Shown: piece by piece, positions 51,949-59,265 of the stretch
How positions within the stretch are numbered: the first letter of the stretch is position 1
Layout: each line of letters starts with the position of its first letter
NCBI GenBank assembly: GCA_035299065.1
Contig: DATGXI010000002.1
Coordinates: forward strand, 1 to 64,000
DNA: 64,000 nt
Source of the DNA: DASPJQ01 sp035299065
GTDB lineage: Bacteria; Bacteroidota; Bacteroidia; Flavobacteriales_D; UBA2798
Reading direction: 5' to 3'
Notes under the pieces: model-generated
Told to the model about the DNA's origin: nothing
Seen by the model: the letters and a program-made list of their open reading frames with translations, nothing else
The model's database searches: none
Translations under genes and position numbers: made by a program

Positions 51949-53118
51949 ATGAGTAAATCTGTAATTGGAGTTTGTGGTGCCGGGGCAATGGGCAGCGGCA
52001 TAGCACAGGTGGCGGCAACAGCCGGGCATAAGGTAGTTGTATACGACAGCTTTGAGGGCGCTGTTGAACGTGCACAAAAAAATATTTTCAGCAGTCTTGA
52101 CAAGCTGGTTGAAAAACAAAAAATATCGGCTGAAAGATCAGCGGAGGTGAAGGCAAATTTAACTTTCACAAAAATACTGGCCGATTTAAAATCTGCCGGG
52201 TTGGTAATTGAAGCCATTGTTGAAGACCTTGGTATAAAAAAGAAACTATTTACTGAATTGGAATCGCTGGTAAGCGGTGAATGTATTCTGGCAAGCAATA
52301 CTTCTTCACTTTCCATTGCAAGCATATCATCGGCTTGTAAAAAACAGGATCGTGTAATCGGAATTCACTTTTTCAATCCAGCAACACTTATGCCGCTGGT
52401 TGAGATAATTCCCGGTATAACTACCTCGGCACATACGTTAACGGCTTCAAGGGATTTAATTAATACGTGGGGAAAAACAACTGTTGTGTGTAAAGATACA
52501 CCTGGCTTTATTGTAAACCGTGTTGCCCGCAGTTATTATGGTGAATCAATACGCATTTACGAAGAAGGTTGGGAAGGTTTGCCCGATGGACCTGCAGGAA
52601 TGGCAACCATTGACTGGGCCATGAAGACATTTGGCGGGTTTAAAATGGGACCGTTCGAATTAATGGACTTTATTGGAAGCGATGTAAATTACAAAGTAAC
52701 CGAAAGCGTATGGGAGCAGTTTTTTTATGATCCGCGTTTTAAGCCATCGTTAACACAAAAGCGTTTATACGAAGCTGGTTGGTACGGTCGTAAATCGGGC
52801 AAGGGATATTATGATTACAGTGAAGGGGCGCAAATGCCAAAGCCTTTTGAGGACGAACTAATGGGAAAAGCCATTTTTAACCGCGTAATTTGCATGTTGG
52901 TGAATGAAGCCTATGATTCGGTATACTTAAAAGTTGCTGCGCCTGATGATATTGAAACCGCTATGATGAAAGGTGTGAATTATCCAAAGGGATTGTTGGC
53001 ATGGGGAAAAGAAATTGGGTTAAAACACGTTGTTGCCACCCTTGATCAATTGTACGCGCTGTATGGCGAAGATCGTTACAGGGTTAGTGTGGGATTAAGG
53101 AAGCACAGAACGGAATGA
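51949..53118 (+). CDS. 3-hydroxyacyl-CoA dehydrogenase
   Basis: 389 residues. N-terminal NAD site GVCGAGAMGSGIAQVAATAGH at ~6-26; catalytic His in VIGIHFFNPATLMPLVEIIPG near 135; SNTSSLSI near 117. There are two C-terminal 3HCDH domains (~185-285 with DTPGFIVNRV and FKMGPFELMDFIG, and ~300-385 with VNYPKGLLAWG). The double C-terminal domain is typical of PaaH-like/beta-oxidation enzymes. It oxidises 3-hydroxyacyl-CoA with NAD+. The substrate may come from fatty acid or phenylacetate breakdown; no paa gene is nearby. Confidence 0.9.
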   Translation: MSKSVIGVCGAGAMGSGIAQVAATAGHKVVVYDSFEGAVERAQKNIFSSLDKLVEKQKISAERSAEVKANLTFTKILADLKSAGLVIEAIVEDLGIKKKLFTELESLVSGECILASNTSSLSIASISSACKKQDRVIGIHFFNPATLMPLVEIIPGITTSAHTLTASRDLINTWGKTTVVCKDTPGFIVNRVARSYYGESIRIYEEGWEGLPDGPAGMATIDWAMKTFGGFKMGPFELMDFIGSDVNYKVTESVWEQFFYDPRFKPSLTQKRLYEAGWYGRKSGKGYYDYSEGAQMPKPFEDELMGKAIFNRVICMLVNEAYDSVYLKVAAPDDIETAMMKGVNYPKGLLAWGKEIGLKHVVATLDQLYALYGEDRYRVSVGLRKHRTE

Positions 53119-53119
53119 T

Positions 53120-53180
53120 CAATTATTAATTATCAATGGGCGGCAAGTTGCATGCGGGAACTTTTAATAATTAATAATTG
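53120..53180. terminator. AT-rich palindrome between convergent genes
   Basis: CAATTATTAATTAT (53120-53133) and ATAATTAATAATTG (53167-53180) are perfect 14-bp inverted copies around a 33-nt spacer. They lie between the convergent dehydrogenase and CAP genes and may serve as a bidirectional terminator. Confidence 0.4.
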
Positions 53181-53181
53181 C

Positions 53182-54135
53182 TCATTGTACCTTAATGACA
53201 ATACCTGATCCCTGTATTTTATCTTTCGTGGTAAATTCCTGGGGTTTTTTCATTTCCTTATCATGGGCATATATTTTTACATAATATTGCCCCTCTTTTT
53301 CAAATTTCATGGGAATTGAATATTGTTTAGATTTCCCTTTTTTAAGTTTACTCAATTCCCATCCTGTTAATATCAATTCTTTTTTAGACGTATAGTCCTC
53401 GTAACTTCCCATAGAGCTTGCTTTATCAGCCGTCATTGGTTTGTTGAATGGCTCGTAATAAACAATCATGTGGTATAAATAGTTGGTGCTGTCAGCCGTT
53501 ATGTCAAGTGTAAAACTTTCGTTGGGCTTTACTTTTGTCGGAACTTTGTCAAAGGTAAAATAGCGGTCAATAAATTCTTCGTAATAACGGCATTGTTTAT
53601 CGGTTAAATAAATACCAATACCAACATAGTTATGCGCTGGCTCAATAATTGTTTTTTTGTGTCCGTCATGTGAAGGAGGTTCGGCCATAAAACGCTCATG
53701 CAGGTCTTTCATATAACGCGCCTTGTTGTCGTTGTTCACTTCAAATGAGCCTTTAGTTGCCCAACGTGCTGCAGCGTTTTCTGTCACATGATCATATCCG
53801 CCAGCAAATGCCCAGCGGTGATAGGGTTTTTGGCCTTCAAGGTTATAATGGCCATGATAATTGTTTAGAGCTGCTTCACGGCTTGTTTTATTTGCCACGC
53901 GCGAGGCAAGTATGTCAAGCTTTACTTCCTGTAAGTGAAATTCCCTGCGGCTTTTATTGATCACATCAAGCTGGTTCAGCTTTATTTTGAGCATGGCATC
54001 ATCGTCCTTGTACTCCATAAGGCGCATTTCAGCATTGTTCAATTTCTTATAGGATTCCAAACGCTTAACTGCGTTTTCTTCGGCCATCGCATATACGCTA
54101 ACAAGGGCCAGGCTAAGGGAAAATAGTGTTTTCAT
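53182..54135 (-). CDS. Exported CAP-like (SCP/PR-1) protein, divergent
   Basis: 317 residues, signal peptide cut near AMAEE. Residues ~70-190 look like a CAP domain: LDILASRVANKTSREAALNN, YDHVTENAAARWATKG with the Glu, and SHDGHKKTIIEPAHNYVGIGIYL with the His and the typical strand. The C-terminal ~120 residues form a beta-sandwich-like region (VPTKVKPNESFTLDITADS, YYVKIYAHDKEMKKP). The assignment rests on motif order. It is not a close relative of the CAP protein at 42494-43150. Role unknown. Confidence 0.72.
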   Translation of the reverse strand: MKTLFSLSLALVSVYAMAEENAVKRLESYKKLNNAEMRLMEYKDDDAMLKIKLNQLDVINKSRREFHLQEVKLDILASRVANKTSREAALNNYHGHYNLEGQKPYHRWAFAGGYDHVTENAAARWATKGSFEVNNDNKARYMKDLHERFMAEPPSHDGHKKTIIEPAHNYVGIGIYLTDKQCRYYEEFIDRYFTFDKVPTKVKPNESFTLDITADSTNYLYHMIVYYEPFNKPMTADKASSMGSYEDYTSKKELILTGWELSKLKKGKSKQYSIPMKFEKEGQYYVKIYAHDKEMKKPQEFTTKDKIQGSGIVIKVQ

Positions 54136-54478
54136 TCGCTAAATCAATTGCGCAATACTAATTTAAGAAAAGTATTGCATTTATTGATCTATATCTTACA
54201 CTATATCCACATGAAAATTGTTAACGGTTGATAAAATGTAAGGAAACACCGAGATTGTGTAATGCTTTTTGCAAAATGGGAATTGCACCTATGTTGGCTA
54301 AAACGATGTGTTCTTAATTTGAGAAAAAAATATCGGCAGTACCGAGAACGAGTTGTTGCATGATTTAGCACCAAAATGCGGTGTAACTGGTGTATGCGTT
54401 AAGTGGATGAAAAACGTTTCGCTAATAGTAAAACCTAAACAGGTTGAGCCGTTTCGCACAACTGCCTCTTGCCGCTGC
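54136..54478. other. 343-bp intergenic region
   Basis: No supported gene. A hairpin GCCGC/GCGGC (54471-54488) overlaps the stop of the cation transporter gene, and AACCT/AGGTT (54432-54445) on the - strand is followed by TTTTACT, a weak terminator candidate for that gene. Short open frames on both strands look random. Confidence 0.5.
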
Positions 54479-55375
54479 TTACTGCGGCTGTATACTCCCT
54501 CTTTCTTCTCCCGGCTCAATATGTATCAACACATTGGCCACATGAGGCAGCTTTGCCTTAATGGCATCTTTCAAATTGTGCGAAATGGTGTGACCACGCT
54601 CAACGGTAAGGTTTTTGTTTACCACTGCATGCAGATCAACATAATAATTCATACCGGTTTTGCGAATGAAGCATTTTTCGGTAGTTATTATACCCTCAAC
54701 AGTTTGTGCAATGTCGCGTATCTCATTTACCATTTCATCAAACACGTGTTCGTCCATGATTTCACCCAGAGCTGGTCGAAATATTTTGTAGCTGTTATAG
54801 AGAATAATTAAAATTGTAAATAAAGCAGCCCAGTCATCGGCACTTTCATATCCCTTTCCAAGATAAAGCGCAATGGCTATGCCAATAAAAGCAGCCAAAG
54901 AAGTTAATGCATCTACCCGGTGATGAAACGCATCGGCCTTAAGCGATGAGGAATTAAGTTTTTTTGCTTTCTCAACTTCAACGCGGTAAAATATTTCTTT
55001 TATGGCAATAATTGAACCCAATACAATTAATGTGAAAGGTGAAGGCAATTCATGTGGTGTATATATGTTGCGTATGCTTTCAATGGCAATAAAAGTTGCT
55101 GATACAACCAAAAAACCAACAACCAAAAAAGTAATGAGTGCTTCGGCCCTCCCATGTCCATAAGGATGATTCTCATCAGCCGGCCTGCTTGAATATTTTA
55201 AACCTACGTAAACAAGTGCCGAGGAAAAAACATCGGCTGTTGACTCAATAGCATCGGCAAGCATAGCAAATGAATTGCCTAAATAACCCGTTACACCTTT
55301 TGCAATCACCATAACGATGTTAATGATAAGGCTCCAAATGCTTGTTTTGATGGCTTGTTTAAGATTAGGCTGCAT
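54479..55375 (-). CDS. Cation diffusion facilitator family transporter
   Basis: 298 residues with about six transmembrane helices in residues ~10-210 and a cytosolic C-terminal domain. Metal-binding Asp residues occur in MLADAIESTADVFSSALVYVGL (TM2) and His/Asp in AFHHRVDALTSLAAF (TM5), the CDF signature; HPYGHGRAEAL lies between. The C-terminal dimerisation domain (~215-290) contains RGHTISHNLKDAIKAKLPHVANVLIHIEP. It exports divalent cations such as Zn2+, Fe2+ or Mn2+ in exchange for protons. Metal specificity is not settled by the sequence. Confidence 0.92.
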   Translation of the reverse strand: MQPNLKQAIKTSIWSLIINIVMVIAKGVTGYLGNSFAMLADAIESTADVFSSALVYVGLKYSSRPADENHPYGHGRAEALITFLVVGFLVVSATFIAIESIRNIYTPHELPSPFTLIVLGSIIAIKEIFYRVEVEKAKKLNSSSLKADAFHHRVDALTSLAAFIGIAIALYLGKGYESADDWAALFTILIILYNSYKIFRPALGEIMDEHVFDEMVNEIRDIAQTVEGIITTEKCFIRKTGMNYYVDLHAVVNKNLTVERGHTISHNLKDAIKAKLPHVANVLIHIEPGEERGSIQPQ

Positions 55376-55762
55376 TCTTGCAAAGGTAAAAGATAAATTG
55401 AAATGCTAATGTACGGTTTTTCAGGAACCGAAACAGTCAAAAAGAATAGTGTGTATTCTTGTAAGGCTGATAAATTAATGGTTGAAATGTACATTCTGAC
55501 GGAAGAATTGTACACTAACCTTTTGGATCATTGGACGTAAATTTGTTTGGAATTAGATATGAGTAGTGAGAGATTTGTATAAAGAGGTGTAACAGCATGC
55601 CTGGCTGCCTGAATACTTAACAACACAAGGATACGTACGTTTTATAAAATGCGAAAACAATTTTAAACCACACACACACACACACACACACACTTCTCAG
55701 TAATCACGTCTCACTACTCAATACTAAAAAGAGAATTTAATTTTTCACTTAACAATAAAAAT
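55376..55762. other. 387-bp divergent intergenic region with CA repeat
   Basis: It separates the cation transporter from the next T9SS gene. Twelve CA dinucleotides occupy 55669-55692, about 70 bp upstream of the + strand start. An imperfect inverted repeat TGTACATTCT/AGAATTGTACA lies near 55491-55514. No promoter matching TTTG/TAnnTTTG was found with confidence. Confidence 0.6.
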
Positions 55763-56974
55763 ATGAAAACACTCATCTCACTTTTGCTTTTGACGACCTT
55801 TGTTCCGTTTAAAAGTTCAGCCCAATGGACTACGTTGAGCTCACCAACCACTTTGGCACTTGACCGTGGTGCTTTTCCAAATGACGCAACCGGTTTTGTT
55901 GCCGGCTCAATGGGCCACACGGTTTACAGAACCATGGATGGTGGAACCACCTGGGACAGCATTGTTTTTGCAAGCAACATTGTTGACATTGACTTTGTTT
56001 CGCCCGACACAGGTTTTGTATTGGTAGGAACAGGCACCAGCTATGAATTAAAAACCACGCATAACAAAGGAAATACCTGGACAACCAAAACCATAACCAC
56101 GCCTGGTCCGTATTTGCAAACACTTTATTTTACGAGTGCAATGAATGGTTACGTGGTAGACTACAACGCAACGGTTGGAAAAACAACCGATGGAGGAACA
56201 ACATTCACGCCCTCGGCACTTGGTACATATGCTTACATAAACGATAAAGAGCACATTGATCAGGATACGTTGATTCTTACAGGTTGGGATGGAACTTTTG
56301 CTTATAAAGGTGCTATGTACCGCTCTTACGATGCCGGAGCAACCTGGCAAGCCATTATTCATGACTCAACGTATTCCACCTACACGGGTACACATTTTTT
56401 AAATGGAATGGTTGGGTTTGCGGTTTATTCTGACTGGACAGGGGCATATACCGTGTTGGCCAAAACAATTGACGGTGGAAATACATGGACAACTATTCAC
56501 AGCGATGCTACATCAAGCTTCGTGGAAGTGTTCATGGTAAATCAAACCCGTGGATACATTTCGGTACAGGGAACTTCAACCCACGGTATTTCAATTACGG
56601 TTGATGGTGTAAACTGGACACATGATTACACCACACCACACCCGGTAAGAAGGTTTTACAGCAACGGAAATGCCATTTGGGGAATTGGAGACGAAGGCAT
56701 GATTGTAAAAAATGCAACTGGAAACAATGTAAACGAAGTATTGGAAATTGAAAGCACAAACATGTATCCGAATCCAACTACAGGTGAGGTGTATATGAAT
56801 TTCGGAAAACCTGCAGTAGTCACTGTATTTGACATTGCCGGTAATGAAATTATGCACACGAAAACATTTCCGGGCGAAAAACTTGATTTAGCACATTTAC
56901 CAAATGGTTTGTACTTGGCAAAAATCAATGTGGATGGCAGGATGGGTAGCGCAAAGATTGTGTTGAACAAGTAG
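55763..56974 (+). CDS. Secreted BNR/YCF48-like propeller protein with T9SS sorting domain
   Basis: 403 residues, signal peptide cut near KSSAQ. The region ~25-320 contains repeated Asp-box-like motifs TMDGGTTWDS, THNKGNTWTT, TTDGGTTFTP, SYDAGATWQA and TIDGGNTWTT, as in BNR/sialidase-like and YCF48 beta-propellers. The last ~75 residues (MYPNPTTGEVYMNFG ... GSAKIVLNK) are a type A T9SS sorting domain. No sialidase arginine triad can be recognised, so it is probably a binding propeller on the cell surface. A CA repeat upstream could affect expression. A strong terminator follows. Confidence 0.88.
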   Translation: MKTLISLLLLTTFVPFKSSAQWTTLSSPTTLALDRGAFPNDATGFVAGSMGHTVYRTMDGGTTWDSIVFASNIVDIDFVSPDTGFVLVGTGTSYELKTTHNKGNTWTTKTITTPGPYLQTLYFTSAMNGYVVDYNATVGKTTDGGTTFTPSALGTYAYINDKEHIDQDTLILTGWDGTFAYKGAMYRSYDAGATWQAIIHDSTYSTYTGTHFLNGMVGFAVYSDWTGAYTVLAKTIDGGNTWTTIHSDATSSFVEVFMVNQTRGYISVQGTSTHGISITVDGVNWTHDYTTPHPVRRFYSNGNAIWGIGDEGMIVKNATGNNVNEVLEIESTNMYPNPTTGEVYMNFGKPAVVTVFDIAGNEIMHTKTFPGEKLDLAHLPNGLYLAKINVDGRMGSAKIVLNK

Positions 56975-57015
56975 TTTTTTCATAACAGCTCGCAACGAGC
57001 AATACGTTTATATGT

Positions 57016-57047
57016 AAAACGGGTGCCATTGGTACCCGTTTTTATTT
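57016..57047 (+). terminator. Intrinsic terminator after the BNR/T9SS gene
   Basis: AAAACGGGTGCC (57016-57027) pairs with GGTACCCGTTTT (57031-57042), with one G-U pair and a 3-nt loop, followed by TATTTT. It lies 42 bp after the stop. Confidence 0.85.
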
Positions 57048-57080
57048 TCAAGAACATAGACAGGGTTCCTGCAAAAAAAA

Positions 57081-57111
57081 ATGTCCCGGACTTTGAGTGC
57101 GACCGGGACAT
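57081..57111 (-). terminator. Intrinsic terminator of the third sigma factor gene
   Basis: On the - strand ATGTCCCGG (57111-57103) pairs with CCGGGACAT (57089-57081) around a 13-nt loop, followed by eight T residues (57080-57073). It lies about 100 bp after the sigma stop and faces the terminator at 57016. Confidence 0.82.
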
Positions 57112-57213
57112 TTCTAAACAAAACTAAACAATTGCCACTAACCTTAAAAATGAACCAAAACGTGGCGAATTTTGGTGCACGAATTCAACATATAAACAAA
57201 CAAACGAAAACAA

Positions 57214-57801
57214 TTAATGTGATAAAACTATTTCGTGATCTTCAATTAACTTGCGTAAATTAATTAATGCATAGCGCATACGGCCCAAAGCAGTATTAAT
57301 GCTTACACCGGTTTTATCAGCAATTTCTTTAAAGCTTAGCTCATCATAATGGCGCATTAATACAACCTCACGTTGTTCTTCTGGTAAAAAGTCAATTAAC
57401 TTTTTTACCGAATCCAGAATTTGTTCGTCAATCAACTCATCCTGTACATTTTTGTCGGAAATTTTCAGGGTCGAAAAAATATCGAAATCCTCATTTTTCG
57501 ATTCCGCTTTTGGCATTTTTGCTTTTTTGCGGAAATGATCAATAACCAGGTTGTGTGCAATGCGCATAACCCATGGAAGGAATTTGCCCTCCTCATTATA
57601 CTTACCCGATTTCAGGGTATGAATGACTTTAACAAATGTTTCCTGGAAAATATCGTCACACAAATCCCTGTTTTTACAAAGATTGTAGATGTAGCCAAAC
57701 ACTTTGTGTTGGTGGCGGTCCAATAAAATTTCGAGGTTTTGCTCTTGACCAAGGATATAGCCTTGTACCAGATCATTGTCTGAAGCCTGTGTGTTTTGCA
57801 T
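57214..57801 (-). CDS. ECF-type RNA polymerase sigma factor
   Basis: 195 residues. Region 2 at ~15-95 (LLDRHQHKVFGYIYNLCKNRDLCDDIFQETFVKVIHTLKSGKYNEEGKFLPWVMRIAHNLVIDHFRK) and region 4 at ~135-190 (LPEEQREVVLMRHYDELSFKEIADKTGVSINTALGRMRYALINLRKL). The wording matches the widely conserved, single-copy sigma factor group often seen in Bacteroidota without an adjacent anti-sigma gene, and none is present here. A G-rich stretch AAAAAGGGGGAATTT lies just before the ATG. It is monocistronic, closed by the terminator at 57081. Confidence 0.93.
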   Translation of the reverse strand: MQNTQASDNDLVQGYILGQEQNLEILLDRHQHKVFGYIYNLCKNRDLCDDIFQETFVKVIHTLKSGKYNEEGKFLPWVMRIAHNLVIDHFRKKAKMPKAESKNEDFDIFSTLKISDKNVQDELIDEQILDSVKKLIDFLPEEQREVVLMRHYDELSFKEIADKTGVSINTALGRMRYALINLRKLIEDHEIVLSH

Positions 57802-58138
57802 AAATTCCCCCTTTTTAGTAGGTTATACTTACTTGTGATGGTTAGGGTAGATGTTTATGCTATAGGCAGTTCAGTTTTTTAATTTATTGTAAAGTTAACG
57901 TTTTTTTTAAAATCTCCTAAACCAATCAACAAACGGTAGTTTTTGGAGGGTAAAAGGCCTGTTAGCTCATTTAAATCGCCTGTTTTCAAGCAAATAAACC
58001 GGTTTTAGGCCTGCTACAGATATAGAACAACCAACCCCCTTTGAATGTTACAGGGAGGCGAAAATAAATTGATTGAACTGTGATCAAATTAGTTAGCAGG
58101 TGGTTAAAAGGTTTTTGCTTTACATATATATTAGTGGT
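57802..58138. other. 337-bp divergent intergenic region
   Basis: It lies between the third sigma factor (-) and the membrane protein gene (+). It is AT-rich with a T-run at 57900-57908 and a repeat of AGGCCTG (57956 and 58005). No promoter, RNA gene or short gene could be supported. An upstream in-frame GTG at 58100 was not chosen as start. Confidence 0.5.
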
Positions 58139-59008
58139 ATGAACGGATTGTTTATAGTGGGCGTTGTTATACTTGGCATTATGGGCCTTGGCCTGGTGTA
58201 TTATGGGTACCGCGCTATTGCAACCATGGGCGCTGAGCGTAAAAAAGAAAAGGAATACAAAGAATACCTTGCCAAAAGCATGGAAGAGGATTATTTTGTT
58301 GACCCTGAAACCGGCCAAAAGTTTACGCTTGAAGAAGCCGAGGCCGGTGTTGAGTTTGGATTGCAAAACACGGTAAGGCCCGATGAAGAATTAGAAAAAC
58401 AATTTTTTGATGAGAACGACCGTGAAGTGGCGTTTGTGAAAAATAACTTACTCAGGAATAATTACAAGGCAATTGAACTCCCGCAATTAAATGCACCTGT
58501 GCATTTGTATGGTAGAAAAGCAACAGTTAAACTACACGGTGTTTTTACAAAAGGTGAGGGGCGTTACATGCAGGTTACCCGCTCTGAATTCACATTCCAG
58601 CGCTCACGTATTAAAGAAGACAAAATTGTAATTGTCTACCAAACCAATCAATTTATGGGGCATGCCGTTATTTGGGAAACCGATATGCTGGCTAAACTGG
58701 AAAATATAATTGATGGTTCGCAAAAAATTAGTCCAACAGGAAAATACACGGTCAATGTTATTGGTGATTCAAAAAAACAAGTGTTTGATAAAGCCCATGA
58801 CGTACTTGATACCATGAAAGGTTTGAACGAGGAGATCATAGATAAGGTAACCGAGGTGCTTGAGCAACATGGCAAATGTGAGTGCGAAGTGGTGGGTGAG
58901 ACTATTTACATAAAGTCAACCGTGGCCGCCTCAAGGCCCGAACTGGAGCGTATGCTGGAGATAGAGGCCCATTTATTTACCCTTGTGCAGCCATATTTGA
59001 AAAGTTAA
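58139..59008 (+). CDS. Membrane-anchored protein of unknown function
   Basis: 289 residues from ATG 58139 (MNGLFIVGVVIL). One transmembrane helix (~3-24) is followed by a basic/charged stretch (AERKKEKEYKEYL), so the bulk is probably cytosolic. An acidic region (SMEEDYFVDPETGQKFTLEEAEAG) and a beta-rich middle (LYGRKATVKLHGVFTKGEGRYMQVTRSEFTFQRSRI) precede an alpha/beta C-terminus. The family is not recognised, and no enzyme motif is seen. It lies between a sigma factor and uvrA without an obvious operon. Confidence 0.75.
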   Translation: MNGLFIVGVVILGIMGLGLVYYGYRAIATMGAERKKEKEYKEYLAKSMEEDYFVDPETGQKFTLEEAEAGVEFGLQNTVRPDEELEKQFFDENDREVAFVKNNLLRNNYKAIELPQLNAPVHLYGRKATVKLHGVFTKGEGRYMQVTRSEFTFQRSRIKEDKIVIVYQTNQFMGHAVIWETDMLAKLENIIDGSQKISPTGKYTVNVIGDSKKQVFDKAHDVLDTMKGLNEEIIDKVTEVLEQHGKCECEVVGETIYIKSTVAASRPELERMLEIEAHLFTLVQPYLKS

Positions 59009-59169
59009 GTACAGTTTGACAATTAAGAAGTTTGATTTGGCGGCATTTCCAAACATGTATATTTTCAGGATTGAGCCCGTTGTCAAATACACTTTAAACT
59101 TTGCAAACCGTAAATAAACGCTAACGATCTTAAATAAACCAAAAAAACGGGTTTTTGCCAATAAAAACG

Positions 59170-59177
59170 TACCTTTG
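59170..59177 (+). promoter_or_regulatory. -7 promoter element of uvrA
   Basis: TACCTTTG matches the Bacteroidota -7 consensus TAnnTTTG exactly, 88 bp before the uvrA ATG. The nearest upstream TTTG (59154-59157) is only 12 nt away, so the -33 element is uncertain. Confidence 0.5.
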
Positions 59178-59265
59178 CAACCTCAAAATGAGCCACAAAT
59201 TGGTTGTTTGGCAAGGCGTTATAAAATGCGTTTTTGAGAAATGAAAACAAATTGCACACGAACAA

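Noticed and set aside
54298..54519. 73-codon - strand frame in the gap near the cation transporter
   Set aside because: No recognisable domain; overlaps the transporter end; treated as random.
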